Assembly: GCA_940337035.1 (NCBI GenBank)
Contig: OW679200.1
Location: forward strand, 23,229,090 to 23,293,089
DNA length: 64,000 nucleotides
Reading direction: 5' to 3'
DNA from: Agriotes lineatus
Taxonomy: Eukaryota > Arthropoda > Insecta > Coleoptera > Elateridae
The notes below the pieces were generated by a model. That model was not told the DNA's origin and searched no databases. It saw only the letters and a program-made list of their open reading frames with translations. Made by a program: the position numbers and the translations under genes. Below are positions 1 through 12,930 of this stretch, one piece after another. Positions within the stretch are counted from its first letter, which is position 1, and the number at the start of each line of letters is the position of its first letter.

Positions 1-1353
1 AGAGTACGTAAAGAAGTTTTCTTATTAGTATTCTGAAAAATTTGCATTACGAATTAGATCTAGCTTAACTATTGACTTATACCTATCAACACAAAGTATA
101 AAATATATTTTACTTCCACTTTTTCATACTAGTGAAAGTGACAGATCATCTGTAACACACTTGAAATCATAACACAAACATATAATTTTGTAATAGCAAC
201 TAAGCAACAGATTTATGATTGAAAATGGAAAATTTGAGATCTGTCACAATGTCAAAACGTCAACAAGTAATTCTAATTTTAATTTCTTCGAGCTTTCTGC
301 ACTAATGCAGAAAAAATCTTGTGTGTGCGTGTGACAATGATCTACTTTTTCTACTACTTGCACAAGTAGCTAGTCTAAAACACTTTCCTTTTAATTTTAA
401 ATAAAAATAATTAACCTGGGGCATCCTCAATGCTTTTGAAATAAAACCATAATTGCTGGTTACACTTCTTCCGATAACCCATAACCGTATTATTCTTTTA
501 ACGCATTCAACTACTTCAACGAGTACATTGTTTTCATACTCTTTACAATGTTGTTTCAGCACTCCGCTTCAGCAAACCCGGACATTACATTGATTTTAGA
601 ACAGCTGCCTTGCTGTCCCATAAAATAATGTTATGTCAAGTATCGACCAGTTTCCATTTTAGTTCCTTTAGTTCTATCCTATCAATTTTGTAGGGCCTGG
701 TGACAATGTAATACAATAAACCGAACTTCTCATAGCCTTTTTTATTCCCGTTTACGAATTTACCGCTTCAAATAACATTCCCAAAAAATGGAATGTTTGT
801 ATGGTTTTAACCCAATTTCTGTTTATATATGTCGCTGAACCCGTCGACCCTCAACCACTCAAAACTCCATTTGCTCGATCGTTCTGAAAGTGTTTTTCCA
901 GTAGAAAGCTGATGTATTTGTCTTGGAAATCCGAAGATTTGTTGTAGTGATCGATATTTTTAGCTAACTCCAAAACTTCAGTATTTACTTTCTATATTGT
1001 GTTCCCGTAATATAATGGAATTTGCTGTTCAGTTTCAAATTACAATTGTTCGCTTCCAGTACGATAATTGTTTCGTTAGTTCTGTAACAGGGAGTATAGT
1101 AGTGACCATTTCAAGAATTTCATGTATTTGTCCTTCAGATATTCCTACAAAGAATAGTAAAGCAAAATCCAAATTGGAACTATAAATAAAATTTCCTAGT
1201 TTATTAATGAAATATATGTTGAATAGTTCCTAAAATAGCTTGAAATACCATATAGCTCCAGTAAATATTACGGGGGTGGAATATAAATTACTGATAAATC
1301 AATATAACATTGTTCTCCTGAACTACGTTACTAATATCACATTCTATTTTCAG
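1..1353. other. AT-rich non-coding stretch, probably intron
   Basis: I find no ORF with recognisable homology here. The stretch ends at a polypyrimidine tract and AG acceptor in front of the tetraspan exon, so it is most simply read as the upstream intron of that gene. Its left end is cut by the window. Confidence 0.5.
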
Positions 1354-1491
1354 GAATGCAAAATCTCTCCATATCATGTTCGTTGGTGTGTTTAATAGTA
1401 CTCGGAAGTGCGGCCCTGGTAGGAGCCTTCGGTGTCTGTCAACATCAAATCAGCGCCGTCTTAGTTACAGGAGTTATGTATTTATTAGCAG
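1354..1491 (+). CDS. Internal exon of a PMP22/claudin-like tetraspan membrane protein
   Basis: The exon is bounded by a polypyrimidine-AG acceptor (AG at 1352-1353) and a GTAAGA donor at 1492. It starts with two bases of a split codon, then 45 codons, and ends on the first base of the next codon. The translation has two hydrophobic segments, LVCLIVLGSAALVGAFGVC and ISAVLVTGVMYLLA, separated by a very short polar loop. That is the TM2-loop-TM3 layout of the PMP22/EMP/claudin superfamily. It joins in frame to the exon at 15133, completing TM3. The first helix and first extracellular loop must lie in exons left of the window. The subfamily (claudin, TMEM or calcium-channel gamma-like) is not resolved. 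Confidence 0.75.
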
Positions 1492-1699
1492 GTAAGAACG
1501 AATGCACATCTTAAACGTTAAACCTTATAATTTGTATTCTTATTAACCACTGAAATCCGTTTTGTAAGGCGCAAGCTTCCAGTGAGTCAAAATGTTATGG
1601 TATTCGAAATAATGAGAAATGTGTACACCAGGATAAAATGCCCAGAGGTCTTTCGTCGCTGAGTAAAATACCTCCAACACTCTTGAAAGTCCGTTTTAT

Positions 1700-2204
1700 G
1701 TAGGTAAATATTTCTTAATGTCGGCAAGATTTACACAAAAATTAAAAAAAATATATTCAAACATTTTTCAGTTTCAGATCAAGATAAAGCTTTAGTGCAT
1801 GGTGCATATCGTTAGATTGGTAATGGAATTATTTATCTAATAGCACGATGGCCATTGATAGATATCATTTAATCCAATTAAATTCAATTAGAACATATTT
1901 TCTCCAGTCACGGCCTTCTATCAGAAAACATAAAATTTGAAAAAGTAATTTTTATTTAAAAAATAAAACTTCGCCCAGACTATCGTATCTAATTTGAACC
2001 GTACATTTAAAAAAAACATACAGGATAATTCATTTAAAAAATCCAAGTTAATGGCACTTCTCGTGAAACCGGAAATTAGAACATTTTAACTATCTATCCG
2101 ACAATTAGAAATTATGTCTAGTAACATTATGTCAAGTTTCATCCAAATTGACTGATAAATAAAGGAGATATAAGCATGGTCCTGGTCTCATTGTCGCCCA
2201 GTAT
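1700..2204. repeat. Truncated copy of the CCGGGTGACAATG foldback family
   Basis: It shares the internal stretch around CAGTTTCAGATCAAGATAAA and the right terminus (CTGGTCTCATTGTCGCCCAGTA) with the fuller copy at 38916-39744. The left inverted arm is missing or eroded. It lies in the large intron of the tetraspan gene. Confidence 0.7.
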
Positions 2205-3439
2205 ACAAATTTAGTATATATTTGTCCTATACACAACTATAACACCACAATTAATGAGTTGCCCTTTATATTAATTTTAATTAAACCTTCCAGTTTAATT
2301 AATTTTAAATTAATGGTACTTAGTTTAGATGCTCCTCCACGGGTGAGAATGTTCATAAACAGTGTTTCGAAATGATAATACGTACTGGAAAAAAAACAAC
2401 AACTACTTATTTATTTAAACAAGATTTAACATTATCGAACAAAAACATGAAACTGGAATGCGGTTAATACAGAAGCGGACTTTGAAACGTGCTAGACGAC
2501 TTGCAGACACGAAAATTATAAAAGCCGTAAACCGGATTGATCAACAGACTAGAGTCGAATGAATGCTGGCGCTTCCCCTGTACGTCTTTAAATATCTTCC
2601 CCTCATTTTCGTAAGTGGAAGGTTTATTGCTTCTCAGTGGCCGGATGGGCTTTCGTTTTCTAGAAAGTGCAATTTAGAGATTCATATGCCGGAGAATTGG
2701 AATTGCTTTATTACTTTCTTGCTGAAATCGGACGCCTTCCCAGCTATTGTTCGATAAAAGATTTTAAGGTTCATATCTTGCTCTGCGGGAGGTTAAGAGG
2801 ATCTCACCGATCCTTGAGCAGCCTCGTTATTGCCCGAAAAGGGTTCAGTGGCTACCTGCGGTTTACCCGAGATTTGGGGATGCAATCCGTCACTCGCGAC
2901 ACTAATTGCCCAACTTATGACCCTGGTCACTAACCAGTGTGCAGCGTTACATCCAAAATTAGTTACCCGCTGATTTAGGCTTTACATTTGTGACTTCCTG
3001 CGGTGCTTTTGTGGGACGACCCTTTTGTGTATTAATTTATGAACGTTGAACGTGGTCGGGTGTCCGCTAAGGGTTTCCAGTTCGATATTTTCTTAGGAAG
3101 TCTCTGATCCGGCATTGTTATATGTCAAACTATATTGATTAATTAAACAAAATCATCAATTATATGTTACGTTCATTTATAGTGTGACGACTTCATAGCA
3201 AATTATGTTCCGTCTAGGTGCTCTGTTAGCTCTTCTAAAACAATTATATTTTATTTTGCCTTATCAGGTATATTTATCTGCTAGATATCGAATTAATAAG
3301 TCATTATACCCTACAGCTCCCTTGCTATTCCTTTTTTCCTTCTTCGTGTCCAATCTTGCGTTGTCGACAGTTATACGATCACCACCCTTTATTTAAGGTA
3401 ATAGTCCGTCTGGAGAGGCGGATTCCCTACAGCTCGGGC
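2205..3439. other. No recognisable gene; moderately GC-rich intronic DNA
   Basis: ORFs in this stretch are short and match nothing I know. The part from about 2800 is richer in GC than its surroundings and may be the rest of the dispersed repeat that follows. Confidence 0.4.
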
Positions 3440-3705
3440 TCGACTCGAGCCAGTGGCTCACGTTAATTGTGCGAGTTCAGGCATTGCGTCGTCAGAGCTT
3501 GTCATACTCTTGCGACACTTTTCGACTGCAATCAAACCTCCTGCTGACATATGACGAGCAGGTCTTCACCGGATGTTGCTCACCCTTGAGGGTACGCGCT
3601 TCTTCCTCCAGCAATTTACGCGAGGTTATTTTTGGTCGCTGTGCAAGGCTCTTTATGCCCGCTACAGTTCCATCTCTCTGCTGAAGTTCAAGTTTGCCAG
3701 CCATG
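3440..3705 (+). repeat. Dispersed repeat, GC-rich family, forward copy
   Basis: About 260 bp here match the reverse complement of 12665-12930. Shared blocks include an ACCTCCTGC stretch followed by a variant of CATATGACG and then GGTCTTCACCGGA, and a terminal TGCCCGCTA block. Two diverged copies in opposite orientation in one intron indicate a mobile element of unknown class; full limits are not visible. Confidence 0.65.
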
Positions 3706-4065
3706 AAATTCTTCGTCTGCCTACTGGTCTCTTGTATTGAATCTTACTTTGCACAATTAGTATGATATATCTTTCCCTTCTGATAATAATGGCCAAAGTA
3801 TAACAATTTTCCTTTCTTGATAGCAAAAACTATTTCAGATGTTTTGCTTGTTCAGTTCATAACTTCTTCTTTTATTATTCTTGCCGTCCATGCCTTCATA
3901 CAGTACAGTAGTACAGCAGTACCGAGAACATGTAATATTTTGCCATTCTTGTTCTTGTTATCAAGATTTCGATTTATGCTGCACAATAGGTTCATTTTGT
4001 TGAATGATTGCTCTGACAATAGCAATCCTCCAAGTTCTTGAGTCTGATCGCAGTCTTTAGTTATC
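3706..4065. other. No recognisable feature
   Basis: AT-rich intronic sequence with only short, unconvincing ORFs. Confidence 0.4.
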
Positions 4066-4303
4066 CATGTATGTATGTATTATCTGTAACCTCATTTACC
4101 TTGCGGTGTCGAGGCTGGTGCTATATGCGCTGGCATCTGGCGGTACAATGATTAACTTTCCCCGGATTCGGGATACAGAGTTAGATCGCGCCTTTGGTGC
4201 TTGTGCAGCAACCTTTGTGTGGGGTATGTTTTGGTGATTTGTTGACCTTGTTACTCTATCTCTTAGGTCTGTGGTTCTGAGTAGTGTTCCATGTTCCCCA
4301 GAT
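4066..4303 (-). mobile_element. tRNA-derived SINE, 5'-truncated, reverse orientation
   Basis: Reverse-complement match to the body of the SINE at 6017-6385, including the block 'cggattcgggata', the 'ttaggtctgtggttctgagta' region and the ATGTATGTAT-type 3' tail. The tRNA-like head is missing. Confidence 0.75.
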
Positions 4304-5060
4304 AATTGTACTTTCTAACGCGTTCGACAGATTCGTTGTTAATGGTAATATTGAGCAGCCTACGTAATAATACCATCCGCATATCAGATGCCAAGATTTT
4401 TTCGTTAGTGATTATACCTGGAACAAATTCCTCAAACGCTTCAATGAATATAGCTGAAGCGTACAAATTGTCTCACTTCACTTCTCTTCGGATTTAAATG
4501 TCTTAAGTCATTTTACCTTCACTAGCACTGTTGCTGTTTCTTGCCAGTACAGGTTCTCAATTATTCAAATGTTCCACGGATCTGCAAGCACTGTGCAATA
4601 ACATTTTTGCACCATACTGTTGAATTCTTCCAATTTTCAAACCTATATTCGTAGGCCCGGAGTTTATTGGGTACAAAAATTCACTTATTCCAATGTATAC
4701 ATTTACATTAGGGAAATAACATCTCTAGAGTTTACAAGATTTTTGAGCGTTTGGTACTTTGATATAAAACATATAGATTTGAAAATGGAGTCTATATTTC
4801 CATTAAAAATATATCAAAAACTCAAGTTTAGAAATCCTCTTATCTTGCATACGCCTACGAGACCCCCATATCAATCGGATTATCTATGAGTTTCGCTTAC
4901 ACAGAAGGCTACAGGTTGGCTTACTTGTTAGAAAAATTGATCTGAACGGTGCTCCATATAACTGTGCAATACTTCGCAGCAATGTTTCTTCTTACAAGAA
5001 TATCGATTTCGGTGCGCCAACGGTAATTCTGCTGCGAGTATAATTTAGCTAAAACCTTAA
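4304..5060. other. No recognisable feature
   Basis: AT-rich intronic sequence with short ORFs only. Confidence 0.4.
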
Positions 5061-5248
5061 GGGCCGGTTGCAGAAAGCAATGTTAAGTCTGGTGTTAGCT
5101 AACGCGACGTCAAAGTGAACAAAAACGAATCAAATCTCAAATGCTTATGGTAACTAATACATTAGTAAACAAAATTTGATGCGATTTTGTTCACTTTGAC
5201 GCGACGTTAGCTAACACCAGACTTAACATTGCTTTCTGCAACCGGCCC
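5061..5248. mobile_element. Palindromic PIF/Harbinger-type MITE, 188 bp
   Basis: The element begins GGGCCGGTTGCAGAAAGC and ends with its reverse complement. The arms match over about 64 bp with only a small swap near CGCGACGTC. A 3-bp TAA flanks each side (5058-5060 and 5249-5251). A 3-bp TAA/TTA duplication with GGGCC termini is characteristic of PIF/Harbinger elements. There is no coding capacity. A second copy of exactly the same length lies at 36912-37099. Confidence 0.85.
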
Positions 5249-6016
5249 TAAGACTTCCCTAAACTACAATATCGTGCTGCTGCAAATTAACCATGGTAGC
5301 AACTACCGCATACTTTATTAATCCTGATTTATGGAAAATGAGCAATGCTTCAGTGTCGTACTAAAAATACTTTATTCTTTCCGCAAAATTAAAGTCTTCC
5401 CACGCCGTTTAAAACTTATAAACTCCCCATGGCGTGCTTTCACGCACTTTTTATTGTACTTAACCCAAATTACATCTCTAAAAATGCCAGGAGCTTCATG
5501 CACCTTCTCATAAACGAAATTCAAGCTCCTGAGTTCCGCAATGTTGAACAACGATAAATCTAGCTGCGTTTAAAATGAGCTCGTAAGGGACATTTGGGAT
5601 CTAAGCTTATTCGTTTTTCATTTTTCATAGCAGCAATAGAACATCATTATGGTCATTATATTGGAACGTGCTTAGACTCCGAAAGTTTATGTAGAATATG
5701 GACGATTGTTAAAAAAGTAATAGAAATTTTTTGTTCTTTAATTTAATGTAAATCAGAAATGGCATTATCGGAGCATTTTTTTCATATTAAAAAAGTAAAC
5801 TGAAGTATAAAGCTTCCTAAATGTTTTCCATATTTTTCTTTATTGTTAGCTAAATCATTAAAATGTCTTTCTTACCAATTGTTTTAACTATTTTTCTCGA
5901 GAATCCAGTATTTCCTTTTGGTCCTTCATAATTTTTCTACACATTGGCTTTTCCCTCTCATAGTATGTACACATTTCTGTTATTAAATTATATTCAATTA
6001 TTTCTATTATAAAAAC
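5249..6016. other. No recognisable feature
   Basis: AT-rich intronic sequence; nothing identified. Confidence 0.4.
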
Positions 6017-6385
6017 AAGTCGGGTAGCGCAGTTGGGAAAGCGCTAGGCTTGCATTAAGCCAGTTCTTGGTTGAAACCCGTGGGGGCAAGATTTTTTCCT
6101 CAGCCTTGGCGATTGGAATCGGGCTCGGTGAGACCGTTCACAGTTGGGCACCAAATTAACTGTGCTCTACTCAAAACCACAGACCTAAGACATAGAATAA
6201 CAAGGTCAACACATCATCAAGATACACACCTCACACAATGATTGCTGCACAAGCACAAAAGGCGCGCTCCAACTTTGTATCCCGAATCCGGGGCAAGTTG
6301 AGCATTGTACCGCCAGACGCAAACGTATAAAGCATCAGCTTCTACACCGCAAGGTAAAATAAGGTTACGGACATACATACTGCTA
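6017..6385 (+). mobile_element. tRNA-derived SINE, nearly full length
   Basis: The head has a pol III A-box-like GGGTAGCGCAGTTGG and, about 40 bp on, a B-box-like TTGGTTGAAACCC. A tRNA-unrelated body follows, ending in CATACATAC repeats. It is the reference copy in this window; partial copies lie at 4066-4303 and 44328-44551, both inverted. Confidence 0.85.
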
Positions 6386-7652
6386 TGATATAAAAATGGT
6401 AAAAAAAGAATATATTCTATAAAAGGTTGAATCACTTAAAAACTGAACAAGATTGGTATAACACCTTCAAAATATGGGAACGTCAATGCATTGTATTGAA
6501 GCTCAATTAAGAAAAGAATGATCCAAAGCAAGTGGTTTGCATTGTTTATTGTTCATATAAGATACATTGCAGAATGTTACAACGTACTGAAGTATAAATT
6601 AATTTTGTTAGTGTGATGGTTTATTTATAATCCAGGAAGGTTTTAAATGTGTTATAAAATGTTAAATGAATAATGATATTTAACTAGCTTGATTGAAGTT
6701 AATAATTAATCAAATTTACTTCTGAAAAAGAGTGCTAAGAGAAGGAAAAGGAATTGTTTATGTTTTGATAAGAGAGAAGGAGGCGGTTAGAAAAATTATT
6801 AATTTCATGACAGATATAAAATAATCTTCCAGAATTAATGCTAAAACAGATACAACTCTGGGAAGAATTTAGTTATAACGACGTTAAAAGTGATTATCAG
6901 TGCGTGATATCAAAGTGGAAAAACTATCGTTAAAATTGGAGAACATTGATATAGAAGTGGCAGAATCAAGTAAAGTCCAGGGGGAACCTTTTGCAGAGAA
7001 GATTGCAGACACGTGGCTACAAGTGAGAAAACAAAGTGAGTCAATTTAAAAATCAATTCTCAGTACTGAGCTACAAACAATATAAGTAAAAAGAATTAAA
7101 AAGGCCTATAGGAATTTTGAATGCATTTAAAATTAAATTTATTAATTAAGATTGGTTTGTAAACCTAAAATTTAAAAATTGTAATTAATTATTGGGTGTC
7201 ATTAACAAAATTTTGTTTAAATTGTGAGAATAGCAGTAACTTCAATAAACATTAACAATTACCTTTATATTGATGTATTAATCACAAAACTGATAAAGTG
7301 TCATTCAAAGGTTATGATTGAATACATTAAATAAAACATAAATATTATCTTTCTAAGATATTTCATTTAACTAGAAAAAGTACATTGAAATAGACTGCAG
7401 TGTCTTATTAAAAATAATGCAACAGTTACCCTGCAGATTAAGACAAATAGAGGTAGCCGAGTTAATAATAATTATTATATGCAAGGAGATATCTACAACA
7501 AGGTAGGTTTTATGAACTTTTAAAGAATAAAAGGTACAGTAAGTTTCAAAACAGCTTTGTTCGTAGCAATACATACATATTATTAAAGTAGTTCTTCAAC
7601 CACAGCATTGACGAACCTTCCTGTGCAACTCCTAAACCTATCCAACCAAGTA
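6386..7652. other. No recognisable feature
   Basis: AT-rich intronic DNA with no convincing ORF, repeat or RNA gene. Confidence 0.4.
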
Positions 7653-9515
7653 CCGGGTGGCCAATTAAGAAGGGCACTCGGTCCTATCTCGAAAAGTAAT
7701 TGTCGTAAAGACTTGGGGTAAAAAAATTTATGACTTAAGCGGCCAAGAGAAAATGCTGGAAATTATTTTTAAGTTTCTAGAATGGCCGCCAGGGGGCGTA
7801 ATCTCATTCTTGAATTTTAAATCCCGTTTTTTGAGAAATATTTTTATATTACAGATAGCTAAAATGGACATCGTTTTAAATCTGAGATAAATTCGTTTCT
7901 TTTATGTTAAATGATTTTTGCTCTATCTCTTAAGGAAAAGTGGTGGGGGATGTCCGAACATTTTCGGAAAGAAATGTCAATAACTTCAAAATGGCTGAAC
8001 GGATTTTGTCAAACTTGGAGTCGTTAAAAAGGGCTTTTTTTAGGCTATCAACGCTGCCCTGAGCGGATTGATTTAGATTGCTTGTTGTCACCGCTAGAGG
8101 GCGTTTTCCGACAACACTACAAATGAAATGGATTTTCTCAAAAAAATTAAATGCAACGATATCACTTTTATTGCAGCAAAAGATAGCCAAATAAGGGTCT
8201 AACACGCTAGTGAAAACCGCATTTCGATATTTGTTTCCTAACCTAAAATATCAGTAAAGGAAATTAAAACTCGAAATAATGTCGCATCTTTGGGAATATT
8301 TTCAGTATACCTGCCATTATTAAATTCTAATTATCGTTATTTTAGCAAAATATATATAAATTAACTGTTAAAATACGAACATTATATTTAAAATGTCAAT
8401 AATAATTAATACTCATTCAATATGATTGAATATTGCCTTTCTGTCTACACGAACAACTTTGACAGTTGGATGGCGCCTATCAGGATACTCCATCGCATAG
8501 ATTCTAACAGAAACAGTTGCGTTTTCATTGTTTTGAAAATAAACACGAAACATATCCAACACTTCTACAGGTGGAAAAGGCATTTTTTACAAATAAGGCC
8601 ACCAAAATGCACTATATATAGCTGCAATCTTAATATGATTGACACTTAAACACCACCATTATAATTTTTGCTATTTTGTTTTCCAAAGCACACTTGCATT
8701 TTAAAAATTTCGAATTTCGTGTAGACAGAAGGCCAATATTCAATCATATTGAATGAGTATTAATTATTATTGACATTTTAAATATAATGTTTGTATTTTA
8801 ACAGTTAATTTATATATATTTTGCTAAAAGAACGATAATTAGGATTTAATAATGGCAGGTATACTGAAAATATTCCCAAAGATGCGACATTATTTCAAGT
8901 TTTAATTTCCTTTACTGATATTTTAGGTTAGGAAACCAATATCGAAATGCGGTTTTTACTACCATGTTAGCCCCTTATTTGGCTATCTTTTGATGCAATA
9001 AAAGTGATGCGGTTGCATTTAATTTTATTGAGAAAATCCATTTTATTTGTAGTGTTGTCGCAAAACGCCCTCTAGCGGCGACACAAGCAATTTAAATCGA
9101 TCCGCTCAAAGCAGAGTTGATAGCCTAAGAAAATCCCTTTTCAACGACTCCAAGTTTGACAAAATCTGTTCAGCCATTTTGAAGTTATTGACATTTCTTT
9201 CCGAAAATGTTCGGACACCCCCCACCACTTTTCCTTAAGAGATAGAGTAAAAGGCATTTAACAAAAAAGAATCGAATTTATCTCAGCTTTAAAACGGTGT
9301 CTATTTTAGCTATCTGTAATATAAGAATATTTCTCAAAAAACGTGATTTAAGATTTAAGAATGCGATTACGCTCCCTGGCGGCCATTCTAGAAACTTAAA
9401 AATAATTTCCAGCATTTTCTCTTGCCCGCTTTAGTCATACATTTTTTTACCCCAAGTCTTTACGACAATTACTTTTCGAGATAGGGCCGAGTGCCCTTCT
9501 TAATTGGCCACCCGG
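7653..9515. mobile_element. Long foldback element, about 1.86 kb, with ~800-bp inverted arms
   Basis: The left arm (7653-8453) starts CCGGGTGGCCAATTAAG and is matched by the right arm (8716-9515) in reverse complement, with scattered substitutions and small indels. A 262-bp unique spacer separates them. TA flanks each end (7651-7652 and 9516-9517), fitting a Tc1/mariner-type TA duplication. Neither arms nor spacer encode a transposase, so it is non-autonomous. Termini resemble two other foldback families here (30666-30899 and 38916-39744). Transcription across it would give a long hairpin RNA. Confidence 0.85.
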
Positions 9516-10086
9516 TACACAAATGACGAAACAACCAAAGTTAACGCGCACACGATTACCAATGGATTGAGCTGGCTGGAGAGCGAGCCTAACTTCGCAA
9601 ACAAAATGCTGTACATTGTCTGATCTACGGGATTTTTGTAATCTCAGACTTCTCCAGACAATGGCCAGTCACGGATTTGACATTCTCCGAGGAATTACCA
9701 CGAGGTGTTTGCAAAGCAGTAGATCCCGGATGTTCGCATTATTTGAGATAAGACGATGGTACATATGCTACTGCAAGACTATTGCTACAGTACCTATAAA
9801 TCCCCATTTTATTTGCATCTGTTACAGCAGTAGCTTACATATACAAAGTAAAGTGACGATACCATTTTGTAAAAACACTCAACCCTTTTCGGAAGTCGGT
9901 AGACGTGTTATATTAGTGTATTTTATTCCAGCATTATATTTTTCGTATAAAACCTGATTAATACGAAGCCCTTGAACTAATGGAAAAACTACTCCGAAGA
10001 CGTGTAGCGGACTCCCAAAAAAAAAAAACAAAAAAAAAAGCCATAAATAGTAATTTGTATAACAAGGCACTGAAGTTTAGCTTTTT
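9516..10086. other. No recognisable gene; one 113-codon ORF of doubtful value
   Basis: An open frame at 9616-9957 (+) gives a 113-residue product with no motif I recognise and no splice or copy support. I treat it as chance. Poly(A)-like runs occur near 10015-10040. Confidence 0.35.
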
Positions 10087-10365
10087 ATCATTTAGTTGCT
10101 AAGGCCCGTAGGGCCAAGGCAAATAATCCACATGAGGGATAGGAAAGAACTTCAGTGTTGAGGGGTACATTGTTTTTTTAATCGAGAAATTGTGAAATTA
10201 CATTTTAACCAACTTTTGTAGGTTGTGTTGACGTCGGTTGGCATTTAGCTCTCCCCTCGCCAGCCACCTAGAAAAAGTCGTAATGCAATGGATTACTTCA
10301 CTACCGATTTCTCGTATTTTAATGACGATTTCGACGTTCTTCCCTGCCGATTTAAAAAAAAGCGT
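10087..10365. repeat. Dispersed repeat, copy 1
   Basis: Shares about 270 bp with 38348-38605 in the same orientation: 'atttagttgc..aggc', a run of T, 'aatcgagaaatt', 'ttaaccaactt', then 'aaaaagtcgtaa' and 'caatggattacttc'. No terminal inverted repeat or coding region is evident, so the class is unknown. Confidence 0.7.
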
Positions 10366-12664
10366 ATTTACACACGTATTACAACAAGATTTTTTGCAAG
10401 ATCACAACGAATAAATAACAGATTTTTACTTAATTAATCGTGCTATAGAAAAAAAGTCCTTTATGCGTTCTATGCGGTCATTATGCCTTTGATATGGCTA
10501 CTTTTCTTAAAAATTTCTAAACGCCAACTGTTAACATTGATTAGTTGTGAAAGTGTCAACTTTAAATATGCGAGTGCAAAAAAGAAGTTTTGGAGATTAT
10601 ATGGTTTCTAATCAAGTGTCTAAGAGTTAGAATTATTACTGAAGATCGAAAAATAAAAGTCAGTGTAGAATCAAAATCGATTACAGAAATTTAAATAAAT
10701 TTTAAATGCAGAGCTTACATATTCCGTTCTAAACTTCAGCTTCAAGGAATTCCTGTTCTATTCGTTCATGAAATTGCTACCAAACCCTAAGGAGATGCCG
10801 AGGTTACACCTCCGGCAAAATTACAGCATTAGATGGAATTTTAAATTCACCCCGGCGATTATCAATATCAAAAATATTTGCAAATAGCAATTTGGAGCAC
10901 GCTTAAGAAGAGTTGTTCTGGGAAATTATATTTAAAATTTATGCGGCGCTATCCAGCACATTCTTAATAATAATATTCGTATTTTGCCAACGAACGAAAA
11001 CAAAGCTAAGGGAAATAAGCTCTTCTCCGTTTACTTCTTTTTGTGTTCGTGGAAAGCGTGGATTTTTTTTGCCAAACAACGTCGAGCATTGCACCCGTTT
11101 TCCCTAATGTAGTCAAGTTCCCCAGCTATAACTTCCCCCGACGACGTTGCCAAATATCCCGTCCTACATTTTGAACATCCAAATTATATTTTATTTTCAG
11201 GGTAATGCAAATTCTTGAAAATACAATTAGTTACTCGCGCCTCAATCATATTCTCACTCCCCGTTTCTATGCATAGAAGACTCGTTTATTTTAATAGACA
11301 GAAGGGATATTTATTAAATCAGATAAAAGCTATAGAATTATCAACAGTATAATTCATATGATTGAAAAAAAGTCCCAAAGTATCAGGAAAAACTAAAATG
11401 GTTATTTTTTTATTTCATCTATTAACTCGTGCTCTCCCTCTAACTCGACCTATTTGTCTGGGAATTACATATCGGCATTCTGACTAAGCGTCTAGGAAAC
11501 TCGTACAAAGAGCGATAGCAAGTATTTTTTATTTTCAATTCGGTATTTTAGATAAAATAGCGGTATGGAGGATCTAAACGTTTATCAACCAAGCTGCCTT
11601 GTTCGACGAGACTCTTCTCTCTTATTTTTTTGCAACAGCTTCTGTGATTTACACAATCCATCTATAACTAGAATCACAAACTTCTTAAAAAATTAGAATT
11701 GACATGCATTGCAGAGTACTACTTTAGTAAGCAGTCTCCATATTTGAATTAATAATAGATTCATTTTTATATAACTTCGAAGTCTTAATTGTGTTTTAGA
11801 GGTGTGGTCCACTGAGGCGGGTTTCTAATGTTAAGAGTTGATTGCTTCCTGTGTTACGAAATGATACACGTTATGGACACTTATTTTCATTGAAAAAAAA
11901 ATCACGAAAATTGACATACTCGAACATATGCATATATGCAGCAAGTTAAACGCTACCAGTTACGGAAAATGCTACTATGGCAGCGCGGGAGTTACAAGTG
12001 CTCAAGTCAGATAGCTTAGAAGCACCATGGCAGAGTACCACTGTCCGAATATGTAAGTAAGCGCGTGAATGAACGAATCGAGGAGAACTGTCAAGACGTA
12101 ATGATAAACCGAATGGTAGCGCCTGGTCCTCTGCTTCGTTATACAGCTCCTGGTTTAAGCAAGTAGAGGGGTTTTATGGTCTAACTACTGCCGCAGGAAT
12201 CCGTGGTATTGTCGCGCTTGCAATCAACCATTGTGCCTTGCCTGAAAAAATAGGGCATCGAAATTCAACTTTATTACGCACTTACTGGCCAGTTACGTCA
12301 ACTCTTTATTACTAGCCTTGGTCCGTGGGGGGTCGGTTGGGATGCGGCCCGGGTCTAGCACTCGGCTATTTTGTTATTGGGTAGGGTTTATGCAGCAGCG
12401 TGCTTTAGAGCCGGATGTATTGCATCTCGCGGATGACGTAATTACGGCGTTTCTTGCATGGTGTCTTTTGTTAGACGAGCCCGCTATGACGTCTTGGATG
12501 CCCTGAAGTTAAAGGATCCCATAGTTTCGTCAGAAAATGATCTTTGAGCAGTTTGTACGAGACATAACTTAATTTCAGACGTTAGTAATCGCGTCACGTT
12601 TTAATTTGGAGCTCTTCTGATTAAGCTGCACAGCTGTAACATGATATTTGTGTCTTTGTATGTC
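10366..12664. other. No recognisable feature
   Basis: Intronic AT-rich DNA passing into a more GC-rich part from about 12100. The short ORF at 12318-12506 has no recognisable motif. The GC-rich part may belong to the repeat that follows. Confidence 0.4.
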
Positions 12665-12930
12665 TCTAGCAAGGCGATTTATGCTGGGGCGCGTTTCCAC
12701 TATAGTAACACAGACCTACTAGATAGCGGGCATGAACTGCCATGTACGGCGAAAAATAAATTACCCCCGCGAACCGGGCTACAAAATAAAGCGCATAAAA
12801 ACTTCCGGTGAAGACCAAACCGTCATGTGCCGGCAGGAGGTTCGCTTGAAATTGACAAGCTCTGGAAACGCAATGTGAAGTGTCGCGAGTGATTGATACG
12901 CTCTGAAGGCGCAATGTTACAACGCGTAGC
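12665..12930 (-). repeat. Dispersed repeat, GC-rich family, reverse copy
   Basis: Reverse complement of the family seen at 3440-3705. The similarity is interrupted by small insertions. Both lie in the same intron and could pair if transcribed, but divergence is substantial. Confidence 0.65.

Noticed and set aside
9616..9957. 113-codon plus-strand ORF as a gene
   Set aside because: No motif, no splice context, codon content typical of chance AT-rich frames.
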